The notes under the pieces were generated by a model. The model was not told the DNA's origin, searched no databases, and saw only the letters and a program-made list of their open reading frames with translations. From contig OX387194.1 in assembly GCA_947561395.2 (NCBI GenBank), forward strand, positions 21,128,048 through 21,192,047: DNA of 64,000 nucleotides, read 5' to 3'. The translations under genes were made by a program, and so were the position numbers. Origin of the DNA: Buxus sempervirens (taxonomy: Eukaryota > Streptophyta > Magnoliopsida > Buxales > Buxaceae). Shown one piece after another: positions 41,593 through 53,261 of the stretch (position 1 is its first letter; each line of letters begins with the position of its first letter).

Positions 41593-43351
41593 TTGGTTCT
41601 CTGGTTCATTGGGGAGATCAGAGGACTGCGTGGGACCACAGTGGCTTAGGCAAAGGGGGATGTGCCTAAATAGGCTATTTTCATTACTTTTTTTTATCAA
41701 AGAGAAGGGGACTAAGGCTTGGGGCCTTGTTCCCCTCCTTGAGTTGAAACTCAGAAGTTTAAATAGGGACCTTAAGTGTCCCTATTTTGGTATTGAAGGC
41801 ATCCCCCTTCCTTCTATAAGGAGAAGAAAGGAGGTGACTCGGTTGGTCTAAGCCTCGGTCCATACGGCCAAACCATGTTCATGTTAACACAAAATACTCC
41901 AAAACAGAATATTCAAAGTGAAATATGTAATACATTAAGCATGGTGGACATACATGTGAGAGTATGTGCAATGTGGAGTGTGGATGGGAACCTAAAAGCA
42001 TGCATGAGCTCATTCAAAGTAACAATCATGAGAGCGGAAGTGTGTGAATTATTATTACACCTTCAAATACATGGAACACTTCAAAATCAGTGAGTAGACG
42101 TAGGAAATGTGTGTGTGATAGAATACTTACACATGTGAGTGAAGTAACTAAGAAGTAAGAACCTAGACATATATTCTAAGTGTATCATACATGTGCATAG
42201 AATTGTGTGTGCACTATATATAAAGAAATAACCCAAAACAGCAAGCAAGATGTGGTGAAGTGTGTGTTTTAGCATGATGATCATATTTACAAACCCATTC
42301 AATAACCCCTCATTATGAACAACAACAATGTCATACTCAAAGAGGGCTAAAAAAAGTATGAGAAAGAGAAGGGGATAAGGGGGATTTAAAGGGCACATTG
42401 GATCATGAGTAAGAAGGAGAAGAACATGCTCTTCTCATTATCAAATAAAGAAAATTAAAAAAAAGAAACATGGAGGGAAAGCATGACTTAAAGATAAGTC
42501 ATAAACAACACTAACAAGACCTCTCATCCTCCCCCTTTTTGGACCTAACCACCTCCCTTCACCATGGGAGTTCCATTAGCATGAAGGAGAAGAGAAAAAT
42601 TACTTAACCCCTTGAAATGAGCTGCAATTTGCCTTATATAGGCAAAAATAATGTGACCGAAAACTTAGTTCGGTCACACTATTTTTATGTATAGCTGAAA
42701 TATAATTTTGGCTATACATAACTTATTTGTGACCGAAATATAATTTCAGTCACATTAACATCAAATCACCATCATTTGTGTTAGAGGTTCTTGCGGAGAA
42801 TCCTGACACAAAAATCTAGGTTAGAATCTATGAACCGAAATTATATTTTGGTTATACATATTTTATGTGTATCCGAAATATAATTTCGGTTCATATCAAA
42901 TCTTAAAAATTCGAATTTTCTCTCTCCAATTTGTTTGAGATGATGTTTAGATTTTTCATGATTCCTCATAAATGAGAGAATCAAATTTTTTATTTTATTA
43001 GTTAATTAATTAGTTAAAGTAAGATATTTTTAGGAAATAATATATTTTAATCAAGATATTTTCTTTTTGTGTTTTGTCCTCTCTCTCTATTTCGTCCTTT
43101 AGCCCTTTAATTTGCCATTTGGCAAATGTGGTTTGTACATTTGCTACGTGGATAGAATGTCTGCATTTATTTACAGTTTGGCCCTTGGTGTTGTTCTGCT
43201 CATATCTCTTTCATCTGGACTCCGATTCTGGCAAACTTAGTTGCGTTGGAACCGTGTCTGGATTTCCTATTCATTGGGATTGGATATGGCAGTTAATTCC
43301 AATTTGATCAGAAAGTCAATTTCAGAGGGGTGCAAAAATGAGGTGCTTACA
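41593..43351 (+). repeat. LTR of a second gypsy-type family, probably solo
   Basis: The 3' end 'gggtgcaaaaatg...gcttaca' (43351) and about 300 bp before it match, in inverse orientation, the LTR ending at 61508 next to a primer binding site. ACAAT follows the end (43352-43356) and also occurs at 41588-41592, which makes 41593 the probable left end, although it begins TTGG rather than TG. No internal region follows, hence solo LTR. It contains a TATATA stretch (about 42636) and a hairpin cluster (42649-42894). Confidence 0.5.
42649..42894. repeat. Cluster of four perfect or near-perfect hairpins
   Basis: Hairpins at 42653-42677 (stem GTGACCGAA), 42686-42720 (stem TATGTATAGC), 42729-42753 (stem GTGACCGAAAT with one mismatch) and 42830-42894 (arms of about 31 bp, loop about 3). 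The first and third can also pair with each other. A shared core GAAATATAATTTC recurs. It lies just downstream of the TATATA of this LTR, so a transcript would be strongly folded. Confidence 0.8.
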
Positions 43352-43356
43352 ACAAT

Positions 43357-44040
43357 ATTGCAGATTTAGATTAGAAATTAGAATATAGAATTTGAGTAGT
43401 AGATAAATCAGACGAGAAATATAATAAAGAACAAGATCAAACGAAATAACAATTGCACTCACGATAAACAGAAAAAGGATATTGAAAACAACAAATAATA
43501 AAATCTAATATGTGCAAGAAGAACTTATCAATCTGAAACCGAGACAAGGCTTTCAAGCCTTTGTGCTTAAATTTATTAGTGCCCCCTATTGGTACTTTGC
43601 CTCAGTGAATGGGTAATGACACCTTCGCTTCCAGCATTCAATGGTCGGAGACCTCTTCCGATAAGTTAGTAATGTGCACTCAAATACCGGTTTAAAGACA
43701 AACTCAATAACAATGTCACTGTTTGATTTGAGAAGCAAATAAGAAGAAAAGATTAGCAATGTCACACTTTTGATTTCAGAATCAAATAAGAAGAGAAGAT
43801 GGGTGTTTTTTTTTCACAAAAGATAGAAACCCTAAGCCCTCTTTTCCCCTTTTTTAAAAACAAGAGAGAAAGAATATAATCGGTCTCTTTAAAAAATGAG
43901 AGAGAAAGAGAAAGTAATTGACTTTCTTTGTTGCACACGTTAGTTATAACGGTAATAAAGAGAAAAAACCAAACAAAACAATGTAAATAATAACAATAAT
44001 AAAGAAAAAACGTTTAAAAAATTGGGGGCTTTACTCCTTA
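43357..44040. other. Non-coding, no feature recognised
   Basis: AT-rich sequence with no credible reading frame. A stretch around 43540-43690 is less AT-rich but unrecognised. Confidence 0.4.
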
Positions 44041-44048
44041 GGTGGTAG

Positions 44049-47000
44049 TAAAGATGTAAGTAGTGTAACGCCTCGGATCCGGACCTCATATCCAAACCCG
44101 GAGTGTTAAAGTAACAGTGGCCCAAAAACGTATTAAACCAGACAATAATTAAAAATTGAACTTTATTCATAATCAGAGTGCGGAAGAAAAATATGAAATC
44201 TAAACAAAAGCGTGGATTACATAAATCAAAGTATCCAATAACTCCACCAATTAATAGTAACCATCAAATAAAAATGTCTGGTATGGGTTGTAATGACAGT
44301 ACTCTAAAATAACCCATGATCAACTACTATAAGCTTCCTACTCAACTGAAATATAAAATAATATTGTTCCTTAATCCTGCACAGTGAAGTAGCCTTCTTC
44401 TCTGTAATCAGAATAGTCCCCTTGCGAATCAGGTTCCGCAACGTCCTCACCAGAATAATCTAAAAACAAATCCGATAAAACAATGTGAGATAATAAAATC
44501 TCAGCAAGTAGTCATGTAGAAAAGAAACATTTATACAATTTTAAATATGCAAACGAATAATCAGATTAATCCAACAATCAAATCTCAAAATAAGCATTCA
44601 CGATAAGTCTTGCAGGACTCATGAAATAGAAAATAGAGAAACGACAAGCTATGCCAATATGCAACCTAAGCGGTTTACAAGTGGACCCACCGCTACCGGT
44701 CAGGCTATAATCAACACCCAATGGAAGAACTCAACCGATACCGGAGTGAGTTAGCATGTATGGTCCAATCAATCCAAGAGTGGGTAAAGTAGCAACCGAC
44801 CAATACAGGAGCAGTACCATCCTTGTGATGATGGAATGTCTATGACCCAGAATCCGAACTCTAAAAACATTCCACTTACTAACTACTCTATGGATCCATG
44901 TAAGAGCTAAGCCCACTCAATAGTGGCAAACCAAAAGCAGGTAGTAGACATACGCCACAAAATCCACATACGCAAGATAAATAATATAGGCATATGCCAA
45001 ATCATATACGTGATCAATAACCTACATACATGGAGACAAATACATGTCCAAAATCATGGTTTCAATAGGCAAATATGATCTTAGTGTAAATTAAATCATT
45101 CAATGCTCAAAACATATTTAGATAGTCCAAATACAAGTGTAGGAACTCTTAAAATCAAGTTTCATTTAAAAGAAAAGAGTTTGGAACGATAAACTCAGAT
45201 AAAAGCTATTTCAGTATAAAGTACCCAAAATCTTTATATAAATTCGTTTTAATCAACGGCCAGTGCAAACAATCTCTAAACACTCTAATCTTATTGGTAC
45301 ATGAGTTGGAAACCAATGAAAACAATTTTATATTGAAAAACGAGGCTGATTTCAAAATATCAGAAAATATTGTCAGGGGCGCTCGAGCGGCATTAGGCGC
45401 TTGTGCAAGCATCCGTTAAAACAGGTTTTAAAGAGGTTCTTAGATGATTAGTCACTCAAGAGGGTGCTCAAGAGACGACTCGGGCGTTCGGTTTATCGCA
45501 AACTATCAACTCTCGGGTTTTAGAACTTAAAAAAAACATAGGCGGGGCGCCTCTTATAGCGCTCAAGCGGCAATGAGTGTCCGCTCTTTACAACTGGTGC
45601 CTGGTGTAACGCTCAAGCGTCATCGCAGGCGTTCGCTAAAATTTCTAGATGTCCGGAATTCGCGATTTTTCCAATTTCAGACTAGTTTTTCCTAAACTTC
45701 TAACACCTCAAATCACTTCCAAATCTTGGGTTTTCATCTTCAAAGCACTCTAAACTATTCCAAATGATCAAATGCATTAAACTACATGTTTACACATCAA
45801 ATCATTCACAAACAACTGGAAAACTCTCATTTAAACATGTTCTTCGATAAACCAAAGTATATCTGTTTATGCAAGTTGTAAGGGACTACTTACCTCTCTT
45901 TTGAGATTAAATCCTCTCCAAGAAACTCTAAGAATCACTCTCTAACTGAACCAAACGAACACAGTAAGTTCTCTAGTTCATACTAAACATAAACTCAGAA
46001 ACTTCTAAAAGAAACCATCTATTCGTATGAGATTTGTACATGGTTTTAAATCTGTTTTCTCACCTTAGATTCACATGAAAATCTTCCCTTCTTCTCCTTC
46101 TGATCTGAGAAAAGCCAAAACAAAGTTCTTTCAACTTCAAAAAAACTCACATATGGAAGAATGGATGTGGGTGGTCTCTTCTCTCTTGTACGTGAATATC
46201 AAACTTCAAATTTTATTTTCTTTTTGTAGTTTCTCTTATATTTTCGTCCAAATCAAACCACTAACCCTAATAAACCTTCCTACCCTTCAAGCCATTCAAA
46301 CCATTGTATTAACTCTCACTAAAATCCATCTTAGTCGACCACACCCTTCTTTAGTGGGATTCGGCCAACTTAACATCTTTTCTCTTCTTCTTTTTGTTTT
46401 ATTTAATTAATTAGATAAACAACAATATAATAATAATATTTAAATTCTAACTTAATCATTAAATTATAAACTCACCTTACTCTTAATTCTCCAAGTTCTC
46501 CGGGTCACCCTGTAACTCTCCAAGTTGAACCAAGTCCTCATTTTTTGCAATATTAATATTAACAATTAATATAGTTATTTTATCTCATTTATTTATTAAT
46601 AAAATCTACGATTTTACAAGTAGGGCGGGTTGGGTCGGGTTATGAGAGTTTGGGCTCAACCCAATCTAGAATTTACTAGCCCAAACTCGTCATTGACCCG
46701 CCCTAAACCAAACTCACTAAACCATAACCCAACCCAAACATTATTGTTTGAGTTCAGGCTGGGTTCCGGTTGGACCAAACAAAATGTAAGATTTTAAATT
46801 TTTTTACAATTTTTGTTATAATTACAAAATGTTGGAATATCATTTATTAAATCATCTATCAACATGCTTTTATGTTTGTTTGTTATAAATGAAAATATGA
46901 CAAATTCCTCTTGATTTGTCCCTTGAATTTGGGCAAAAACACATAATTAGTTTATTTCTTTAAAAATTTTAAAATATAATACTAGCTCACTATATTTGTG

Positions 47001-47409
47001 GTTTTGCACAATATTTCTTGTAGAGTATGTACTCCCAAATATCACATTCATTGTAACATATATGTATATGTATGTGAGTATAAAATTATTTATTTGACAA
47101 AAATTCATAAACTTATTATCACATGTTAATAATTTATGTTTAATAGTTGATTGCATAAATACAATGGCAATATAAAAGGAAAAGAAAACAATGATACATA
47201 TATATAAAAATAAATATTCACTGATATATATATATTTGGTGGAGTTTTATACATATACTTATATGAAAGCATGTACATAAAGTCAACATTAACTTCGGGC
47301 TTTTCGGGCGAGAAATGAAACCCAAACCCAAACTCAATGCTCACTTCAGGCTCTTATTTGGGTTGAGTTGGATGGGCTTTGGGCGGTCCGGGCTAAATTT
47401 ACAGCTTTA
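44049..47409. mobile_element. Non-autonomous hAT element (about 0.8 kb) split by a solo LTR
   Basis: The ends read TAAAGATGTAAG on the left and, as reverse complement, TAAAGCTGTAAA on the right. They are flanked by the 8-bp duplications GGTGGTAG (44041-44048) and GATGGTAG (47410-47417), one mismatch. The interior has GGGTTGGGTCGGGTT-type repeats at both ends, as in the 23886-25728 element. Subtracting the solo LTR and its 5-bp duplication leaves about 801 bp. No transposase. Confidence 0.8.
44064..46618 (+). repeat. Solo LTR, 2555 bp, with 5-bp target duplication
   Basis: Begins TGTAACGCCTCGG and ends CGATTTTACA, flanked by identical AGTAG (44059-44063 and 46619-46623). Only one LTR remains, the usual result of LTR-LTR recombination. 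It is the same family as the inverted LTR at 29719-41590 and as the LTR starting at 63332. It interrupts the hAT element 15 bp from its left end. Confidence 0.9.
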
Positions 47410-47417
47410 GATGGTAG

Positions 47418-47660
47418 CCTTAGTGAGGGGTGAGGGTCCACCAAAAGTTTTTTTGGCCTTAGTTTGTGTCACACTATTTGTCTTGTTTTGACTTTGTTGA
47501 CGGTACAAACAGGTAATGCAAAGCAAACTTCGAGAAGATACAACCTGTATGAAAACCATACATCCGTAATCTTCTTCTTTAATTTCAATCAATCTCAACC
47601 GTCCACTTTGGTGCCAGTTCCTCGTCTCTCTCCCAACTTCAACACGCACACGTTCTTTCC
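47418..47660. other. Unassigned sequence between hAT and the gene B segment
   Basis: About 240 bp. A minus-strand frame of 80 codons is open (47407-47649) but has no recognisable content. Confidence 0.3.
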
Positions 47661-48198
47661 CTAGTAAGTAGAAAATGTTGCACTATTTTGAATTATTTTT
47701 CTAATATGATAACCGAAAAGTTAGATTCATGTACCCTTGTACAGCCTTGTGACAAACTTAAAGCCGACCACCAAAACTCACGAATCTGGAAGTAGTTCGA
47801 CCTGTCCCGGTACTATGCTTTGTCAAAAGGCGTCGTTTTTCCTTTAAGATACACCTTTGAAGACGTTTAAATGTTTGTTTACTAGAGACTTTCAATCTTT
47901 AAAGCGAATCAGCCAAAATTAATAAAGTAGTAATCAATGCAAACCTAACAAATTGGAGCCAAGAGACGGTGCAGATGTCAAACCTTCCAGATGTGACTAA
48001 ATTTCCGCCATCTAGAAGATACAGGCAGAGTCCAAGGCTCGACACGACTACGAAAAATCCCAGCATCTGCTTCTCCGATACTCTATATATATTTTCCATC
48101 CCTTGTCTCACCTTCCCCACTCATCACATCTTCTTCAATTCCCTTTTGTCTACTCCCCGCCAGCAAGGGAATTAAGAATCGGAACCCACTCAAAAGCA
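47661..48198 (+). promoter_or_regulatory. Upstream region of gene B with TATA box
   Basis: Conserved with the region upstream of gene C (57300-58058, without the MITE there). TATATATA at 48084-48091 lies 115 bp before the ATG 48199, giving an expected start at about 48115. This region is missing from copy A. Confidence 0.65.
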
Positions 48199-48927
48199 AT
48201 GCAGGACAACGCTGATTTCCTTCAGGATCTCGAAGACGCAGAGGACGCTCTTTCTCTCTGCGATCTTCCTTTACATCACAAAGACGACGAACTCAACAAT
48301 TGGGAAGATGCCTCTGCCGGAGATTCCCAGACCTCATGGGAGCACGAGCACTTCGAGTTCTCTAGTGATCCGAAGGTGGAGACTTGCCCTCCGGAGAATA
48401 TCATCTTCTGTGGGAAGCATCTTCCGTCCAAACAACCTCTCTCCCACCATACCCACATACCTAACACCTTCGAATTTCATCCCCGTTTACGGTCGGAACA
48501 GTTGAACTTCTACAAATTACAGAGCTCTTCGTTTGGTAATGACAGAGGCGGAGTTATAAACACTAATAGTTCTGTGGGTTACAATAAATTTCAGACAACT
48601 TCAAGCTCCAGAGCTTCGCGGATGGCAACACCGTCGAGTTACCAGCCTCCGATGAAGCCCAGATGGTATATGGGCTTGTTTGGATTGACGAGATTTTCGC
48701 CGAAGATGGAGGTGGAAGATTTAAGAATCCGGCTGGATCGACTCAGCCGGCCAGTTTTAAAGGAAGGGGAAACGATTTCCGTTAAAAGTGGAGGAGGAAA
48801 GGGCTCATGGGGGTTACTCCGGGCCTTTAGTTGTGGCCCTTCCGAGGCGGCCGCGACGGCGTCAATCCGTTGCATGCCGCACGTGGTCAAATGTGGGTCT
48901 TTTGCCGCACGTGTTATCCCTAAATAA
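48199..48927 (+). CDS. Uncharacterised plant protein, copy B (242 aa)
   Basis: Single exon with the same architecture as copy A: acidic start MQDNADFLQDLEDAEDALSL, Ser-rich middle, then KPRWYMGLFGLTRF, KMEVEDLRIRLDRLSRP and KGSWGLLRAFSCG. I start at ATG 48199, because an in-frame extension to 48103 would be translated from the leader and is not matched in copy A. Its promoter, leader and 3' flank are all homologous to those of copy C, so this is a complete duplicate and the best candidate, with C, for an expressed gene. Function unknown. Closest to copy A in sequence. Confidence 0.85.
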   Translation: MQDNADFLQDLEDAEDALSLCDLPLHHKDDELNNWEDASAGDSQTSWEHEHFEFSSDPKVETCPPENIIFCGKHLPSKQPLSHHTHIPNTFEFHPRLRSEQLNFYKLQSSSFGNDRGGVINTNSSVGYNKFQTTSSSRASRMATPSSYQPPMKPRWYMGLFGLTRFSPKMEVEDLRIRLDRLSRPVLKEGETISVKSGGGKGSWGLLRAFSCGPSEAAATASIRCMPHVVKCGSFAARVIPK

Positions 48928-49150
48928 GGGTTCCTCCCCCTCCGGATCATCCTCCAGACTCTCAAATCTCATGGCCATTATGGGAACGAGAGTACGGACT
49001 TGTATTTTTGCCGTCATGGCATCCATTTTTTGTAAAGTGGTAGTATAGGGCTGAAACTTTATATATGATTATTTAAAAAAATTTGTTGATGCTAGAGATT
49101 CATCTTTATTGCTGTTGATGCTGTGTTTGGGATGGAATCGTCTACAATTA
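48928..49150 (+). repeat. Duplicated 3' flank of gene B
   Basis: Homologous to 25737-26020, 52722-52935 and 58905-59130. Small open frames here (such as the one ending at 49048) are not conserved between copies. Confidence 0.7.
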
Positions 49151-49299
49151 TGGCAATTATGGAGAGGGGAAACATACAGAAAGGGTCAAAAAGAGTAAAA
49201 AAAAAAGATAAAGATTTAATTGAGAAAGGAAACAAAAAAATAAATAATTAATTAAGACACAGCCTTACCACAAGAGGGCTACACTGAATTATCTCTACA

Positions 49300-49830
49300 A
49301 TGAATCTCTCTTTTAAACTGAGTTTCAGGTTCAGGATAGAATATACTCCCTATTGAACATCATTCCTACTAAAAGCTCAAGCTTTTAGTAGGGGTGAACT
49401 TTATATATTTAATATATCCCTTAACACTCTCCCTCACGTGTGGGCTAGACTCAAACCCATTTTTAGAGAGGCTCTACACGTGGAATTTTTTTCTCAACAA
49501 GTGGAGTGAAGGTTTGTACCCAAGACTTGGCGTTAGCCTAAGTCTCTAATACCATGTAGAGAATGTGATTTGCTGTATAAAACTCTTGTACCAAATCAGT
49601 AGAGAGTGATGGCCTTTTATATGATGTGAATACAATCAAAGATTCAAAAAAATGTGGAACAATACAGGGCAATATATACTTATCTGGTCATCCTAAAAAC
49701 AGGGGATTATAAAAACAAATTGTATCTAAAATTAGGTTAGCTTTAGATGGAAATACAGTTGAGTGTCTTTGATTCCATGATAGCTGCAATCACGGTGACT
49801 TGATTTCAGGATGTTGATTTTGATCTTCAA
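49300..49830 (-). repeat. Probable copia LTR remnant inserted in the gene B flank
   Basis: The minus strand reads ...CATTCTCTACA then TGGTATTAGAGAC, an LTR end followed by a decayed methionine-tRNA primer site, with the LTR lying to the right of 49554. The homologous flank of gene C (about 60450-60500) lacks this block. The other boundaries are not resolved. Confidence 0.4.
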
Positions 49831-50155
49831 TACTCCCAGACTCTTTGTTGAACTAGGTACAGAGTTCTAGACTCATAAATCTCTCATGGTAAGTTCTGGA
49901 GTCCCTTACTCATGAATTTTATCCAACGAAAAGAAGAATCCCCGCCTCTGTCAAATCCATAAAAGAAGAGTCCTTGACTTTATTAATTACGTCATAAAAC
50001 AATATAGGCCCTTACAAAGAATCAGAGTACTAGATTCAACAAATTTCGAAAGAGGGAAAGTTGTCAAAAAATAAATAACTAAATAAGGTTTCGGGTGAAT
50101 TTGGGATTACCTGACCTCCCTATAAGTCTAAAACCCAAAAAACAAATTTCAGATA
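49831..50155 (+). repeat. Distal part of the B/C segmental duplication
   Basis: Matches 60505-60850 ('gaattttatc', 'gaaaagaagag', 'gggattacctgac', 'acaaatttcagat'). This shows that the duplicated unit reached well beyond the gene. Non-coding. Confidence 0.7.
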
Positions 50156-51982
50156 ATAAATTATATTTTCCTTCTCTAATACTTATCTCTACTTAAAAAG
50201 AATCTAATATAGATATATAAAAGCAAAGTCCTAAAACACCATATTCTCTCTCCTCCACATGGACATGCAGCCCTTTTGGGCCCATGTTAAAATAATTTAT
50301 TTATAATCAATAATTTTCTAAAGTAGATAATATTTGATATTTTTTCCTTATCTTTAACTTAATTCATATATATCTTATAATTCTCTTTTTTCAGAGTCCT
50401 AAAACCCTATAAGCTCTTTTTCGGGTTTCATGCTAAAATAATTTATTTGTAATCTATAATTTTTTAAAATATATAATATTTGATAATATAAAATAGATAA
50501 TATTTGATGATATACGGTTCTATCCTTTTAGAGTCCTTCAACCCCACAAGCCTGCCACAAATACCATATTAAAAAAACACATATTAAGTAAATAATATTA
50601 GATATCGAGATAATTATTAAACAAAACTATCTCATATAACGAAAAGGTCTCATAATAATTAGATATTAAAATTATAATTATAATTAAATTAAAATTAAAA
50701 AACTATTAAAAGCACGAATGACCTTAGGTTTTTTTTCTTCACTTTAACATCCCTAAAATATCCTTTCTTAACATCCATAATTTCAAATAAGATAATAAAA
50801 AACAAAAAACATCTGATATAATTAGATATTAAATATGTCTTATTTATAATTTTTCAGTTTTATTAATTGTAAGATAATATCAAAGAATAATAATTTAATA
50901 AATGCAATTAATATAATGTTAAGATATATTTAATAAGAATCCTAATTATAGATATATCACATTTATATCATATTTCGTAGGTTCCATGCAAACAAGCTAA
51001 ATGCTTTTTAAAAGAAATGTTATTAAAGAAATATAGGAAATAAACGTCCTTGGCTTATAAGAAATTAATAAGATAAAAAAAAATATAAATACAAATATAT
51101 AGGAACAAGAAATATCAAATCCATTTGTAATTAATGATGGATGGTCCTAGACTAGAATACCGGATCAAACAAAGATTTAGGAACAAGATATATCAAATAG
51201 AAGACATGGTTTTTTTTTTCATAAGGATATTTACAAATGTACTGCTATCTTTAGTCCTAATATAACATATTTTAAATTATTAATAATATGTTATTTAAAA
51301 ATTTATAATCCATGGGTAAAACATCTAGACATAAGAAAAATAATTACAAATTTCTCTTACTAAAATAATTTATGTTCATATGCTTAATATACAAATTTTT
51401 TTAATATTTTTCTTAATATCTAAGATTAGTTCCTTAATATGAGATATTTTTATTGATAAATATTTTTTTAATATCTAATAATATATTTTTAATAACCCTA
51501 TAGGGACTTCACACAACTTAATATTAAGTTTTTAAAAAAAATATTTGAACATTATAAGTTTTATGTATTAAGTAAATGGTTAGAACAACATATGCCTTAA
51601 CAACATTAACAAATCTTAACTTAAGATTTAAGATATTGAACATTATAAATTTTAAGCATTTATTAATATTTGGACATTGTAAGCTTTAAGTATTAATAGT
51701 GCATTGAGGCATATGTTAACATAAAATATTATAATATTTGTGCGGCACATGTAAGTATTGTTTTGTATTTTTGCTTATTTATAGGTAAAAGTTTTAAGTA
51801 ATAAGTATCATAAAATATTATAGAATTTGTATAAACCTATACATTATTATAAGTTGTGCTATTAAAGGATGAAATTTTTTTTTTGGTAATATTTAAGTAT
51901 TTTAGAAAAATTATAATATATTTAATAACGTTCCAAAATGTTATCAACTAAGGATGTTTTTTAACCGTTATAATGTTTTTGC
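50156..51982. other. AT-rich sequence, nothing recognised
   Basis: About 1.8 kb of very AT-rich DNA with many short direct repeats of 'taatatttg' type. No reading frame longer than background and no element ends. Confidence 0.5.
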
Positions 51983-51983
51983 A

Positions 51984-52085
51984 CTACAAAAAAGTCTTTT
52001 TATTATGGCACTTCAAAAGTGCCCTTGTAATATAGAAAAATGCCGTTATAACATATAACGGCATTTTGATAAAATGCCGTTTCAA
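51984..52085 (+). repeat. CACTA-like terminus, orphan
   Basis: 'gcactacaaaaaagtc' matches the CACTACAAAAAA end of CACTA (En/Spm) elements. It is followed by subterminal short inverted motifs (GGCACTTCAAAAGTGCC, TGCCGTTATA with TATAACGGCA). No opposite end (TTTTTTGTAGTG) is seen nearby, so it is a fragment or a deleted element. Confidence 0.4.
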
Positions 52086-52721
52086 GTGGTGTTGCATTAT
52101 GTTATAGCAACAACTTATATAAGATAATTTAACAATTGTTAAATTATCTTATCTAATTTATGTGAACTCAAACTCTACTTTTAATACTGACTCACTTACT
52201 AAAGCTTGAAACTCTATGTGTGTTAGAATGGGAGCCTCAAACTCCAATTTCTCTCTCCTATATGTGGCTACTTTCTTTTTCTTCAATCTTACTTGTAGAA
52301 GCGCCTTCAACACCAATTTCCTTTTTTTTTTTTACATGGCTACTCTCTTTTCTCCAATTTTCCTTGTGGGTCTGACATAACCAAATAAAAGATGTAGAAA
52401 TATGTTATTAAAGAATGGAAATGAAACATCCCACCTTGGGATGGTGAGAGGGCGAGATTTGGTGAACCCAAACCTCCACCTATAAGGTTTTAGCCAATAC
52501 CAAAACCTAACCCTATCCAATAGGAAACATAATTTTTGTTAGATGAACTTATATGTTATTTTAAAAAATATGTTAATAAAAAATATATTATTAGAAAATA
52601 TAAGAAAGAGACATCCTAGGAAACAAGATAAAACAACAGGATAAAGATATAAAGGAACAAGATATATATTTAATATAAAAAGTATAGGACAAATATTCCC
52701 ACTAAAGTATAGGACAAATAT
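52086..52721. other. Non-coding, AT-rich, nothing recognised
   Basis: No credible gene. 'tataggacaaatattccca' is directly repeated at about 52683 and 52708, at the border of the duplicated flank that follows. Confidence 0.4.
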
Positions 52722-53256
52722 TCCCATTATGGGAACGAGAGTACGGACTTTTATTTTTGCCGTCATGGCATCCTTTTTTTGTAGAGTAGTAATATAGTGC
52801 AGATGCTTTAAACATGATTATTTAAAAAAAATAAAAAGTTGATGCTAGAGATTCATCTTTATTGCTATTGATGCTGTGTCTGGGATGAAATCGTCTACAA
52901 TTATTGAGACGACAATTTTACCAAAAAAAAAAAAGGAAAGAGAGAGAGAGAGAGGACAATTCAAGGAGATGGTGCTCTTGCTACTGTCCGGTACTTCAAG
53001 GGAGCTCGTACACCTGTCCTATTTTATTTACAAAAGTGGGAAATTTGCCCGGAAATTCTTCCTTCTGCTTTCTCTTTTAAGTCTCAAAGGATCCCCCATT
53101 TTTTTCTTCTACTGGAGACTATCGCTTTATTAAGTCTGGACTCCTCTCCGCAAGGCTCTTTTGGCTGGGGATTGTGGACAAAGGGGTCTGCTCTTCGCTC
53201 TTGTTCTTCTAGGAGAAGGTCCCCTTCTTGTTGGGGAGGTGTTCTCCTGTCGATCC
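52722..53256 (+). repeat. Fourth, gene-less copy (D) of the gene flank plus LTR-like sequence
   Basis: 52722-52935 matches the 3' flank of the gene copies, closest to copy A, and 52937-53256 matches 26041-26385 (the LTR-like sequence after copy A). The junction between flank and LTR-like part is the same as at copy A, so the two parts were joined before A and D were duplicated. The gene itself is absent. It ends abruptly at a copia fragment. Confidence 0.75.
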
Positions 53257-53261
53257 TTCTT

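Noticed and set aside
48103..48198. N-terminal extension of gene copy B (and of copy C from 57825)
   Set aside because: The extension covers leader and promoter sequence including the TATA region of C, and the homologous part of A is not in frame; the common ATG is preferred.
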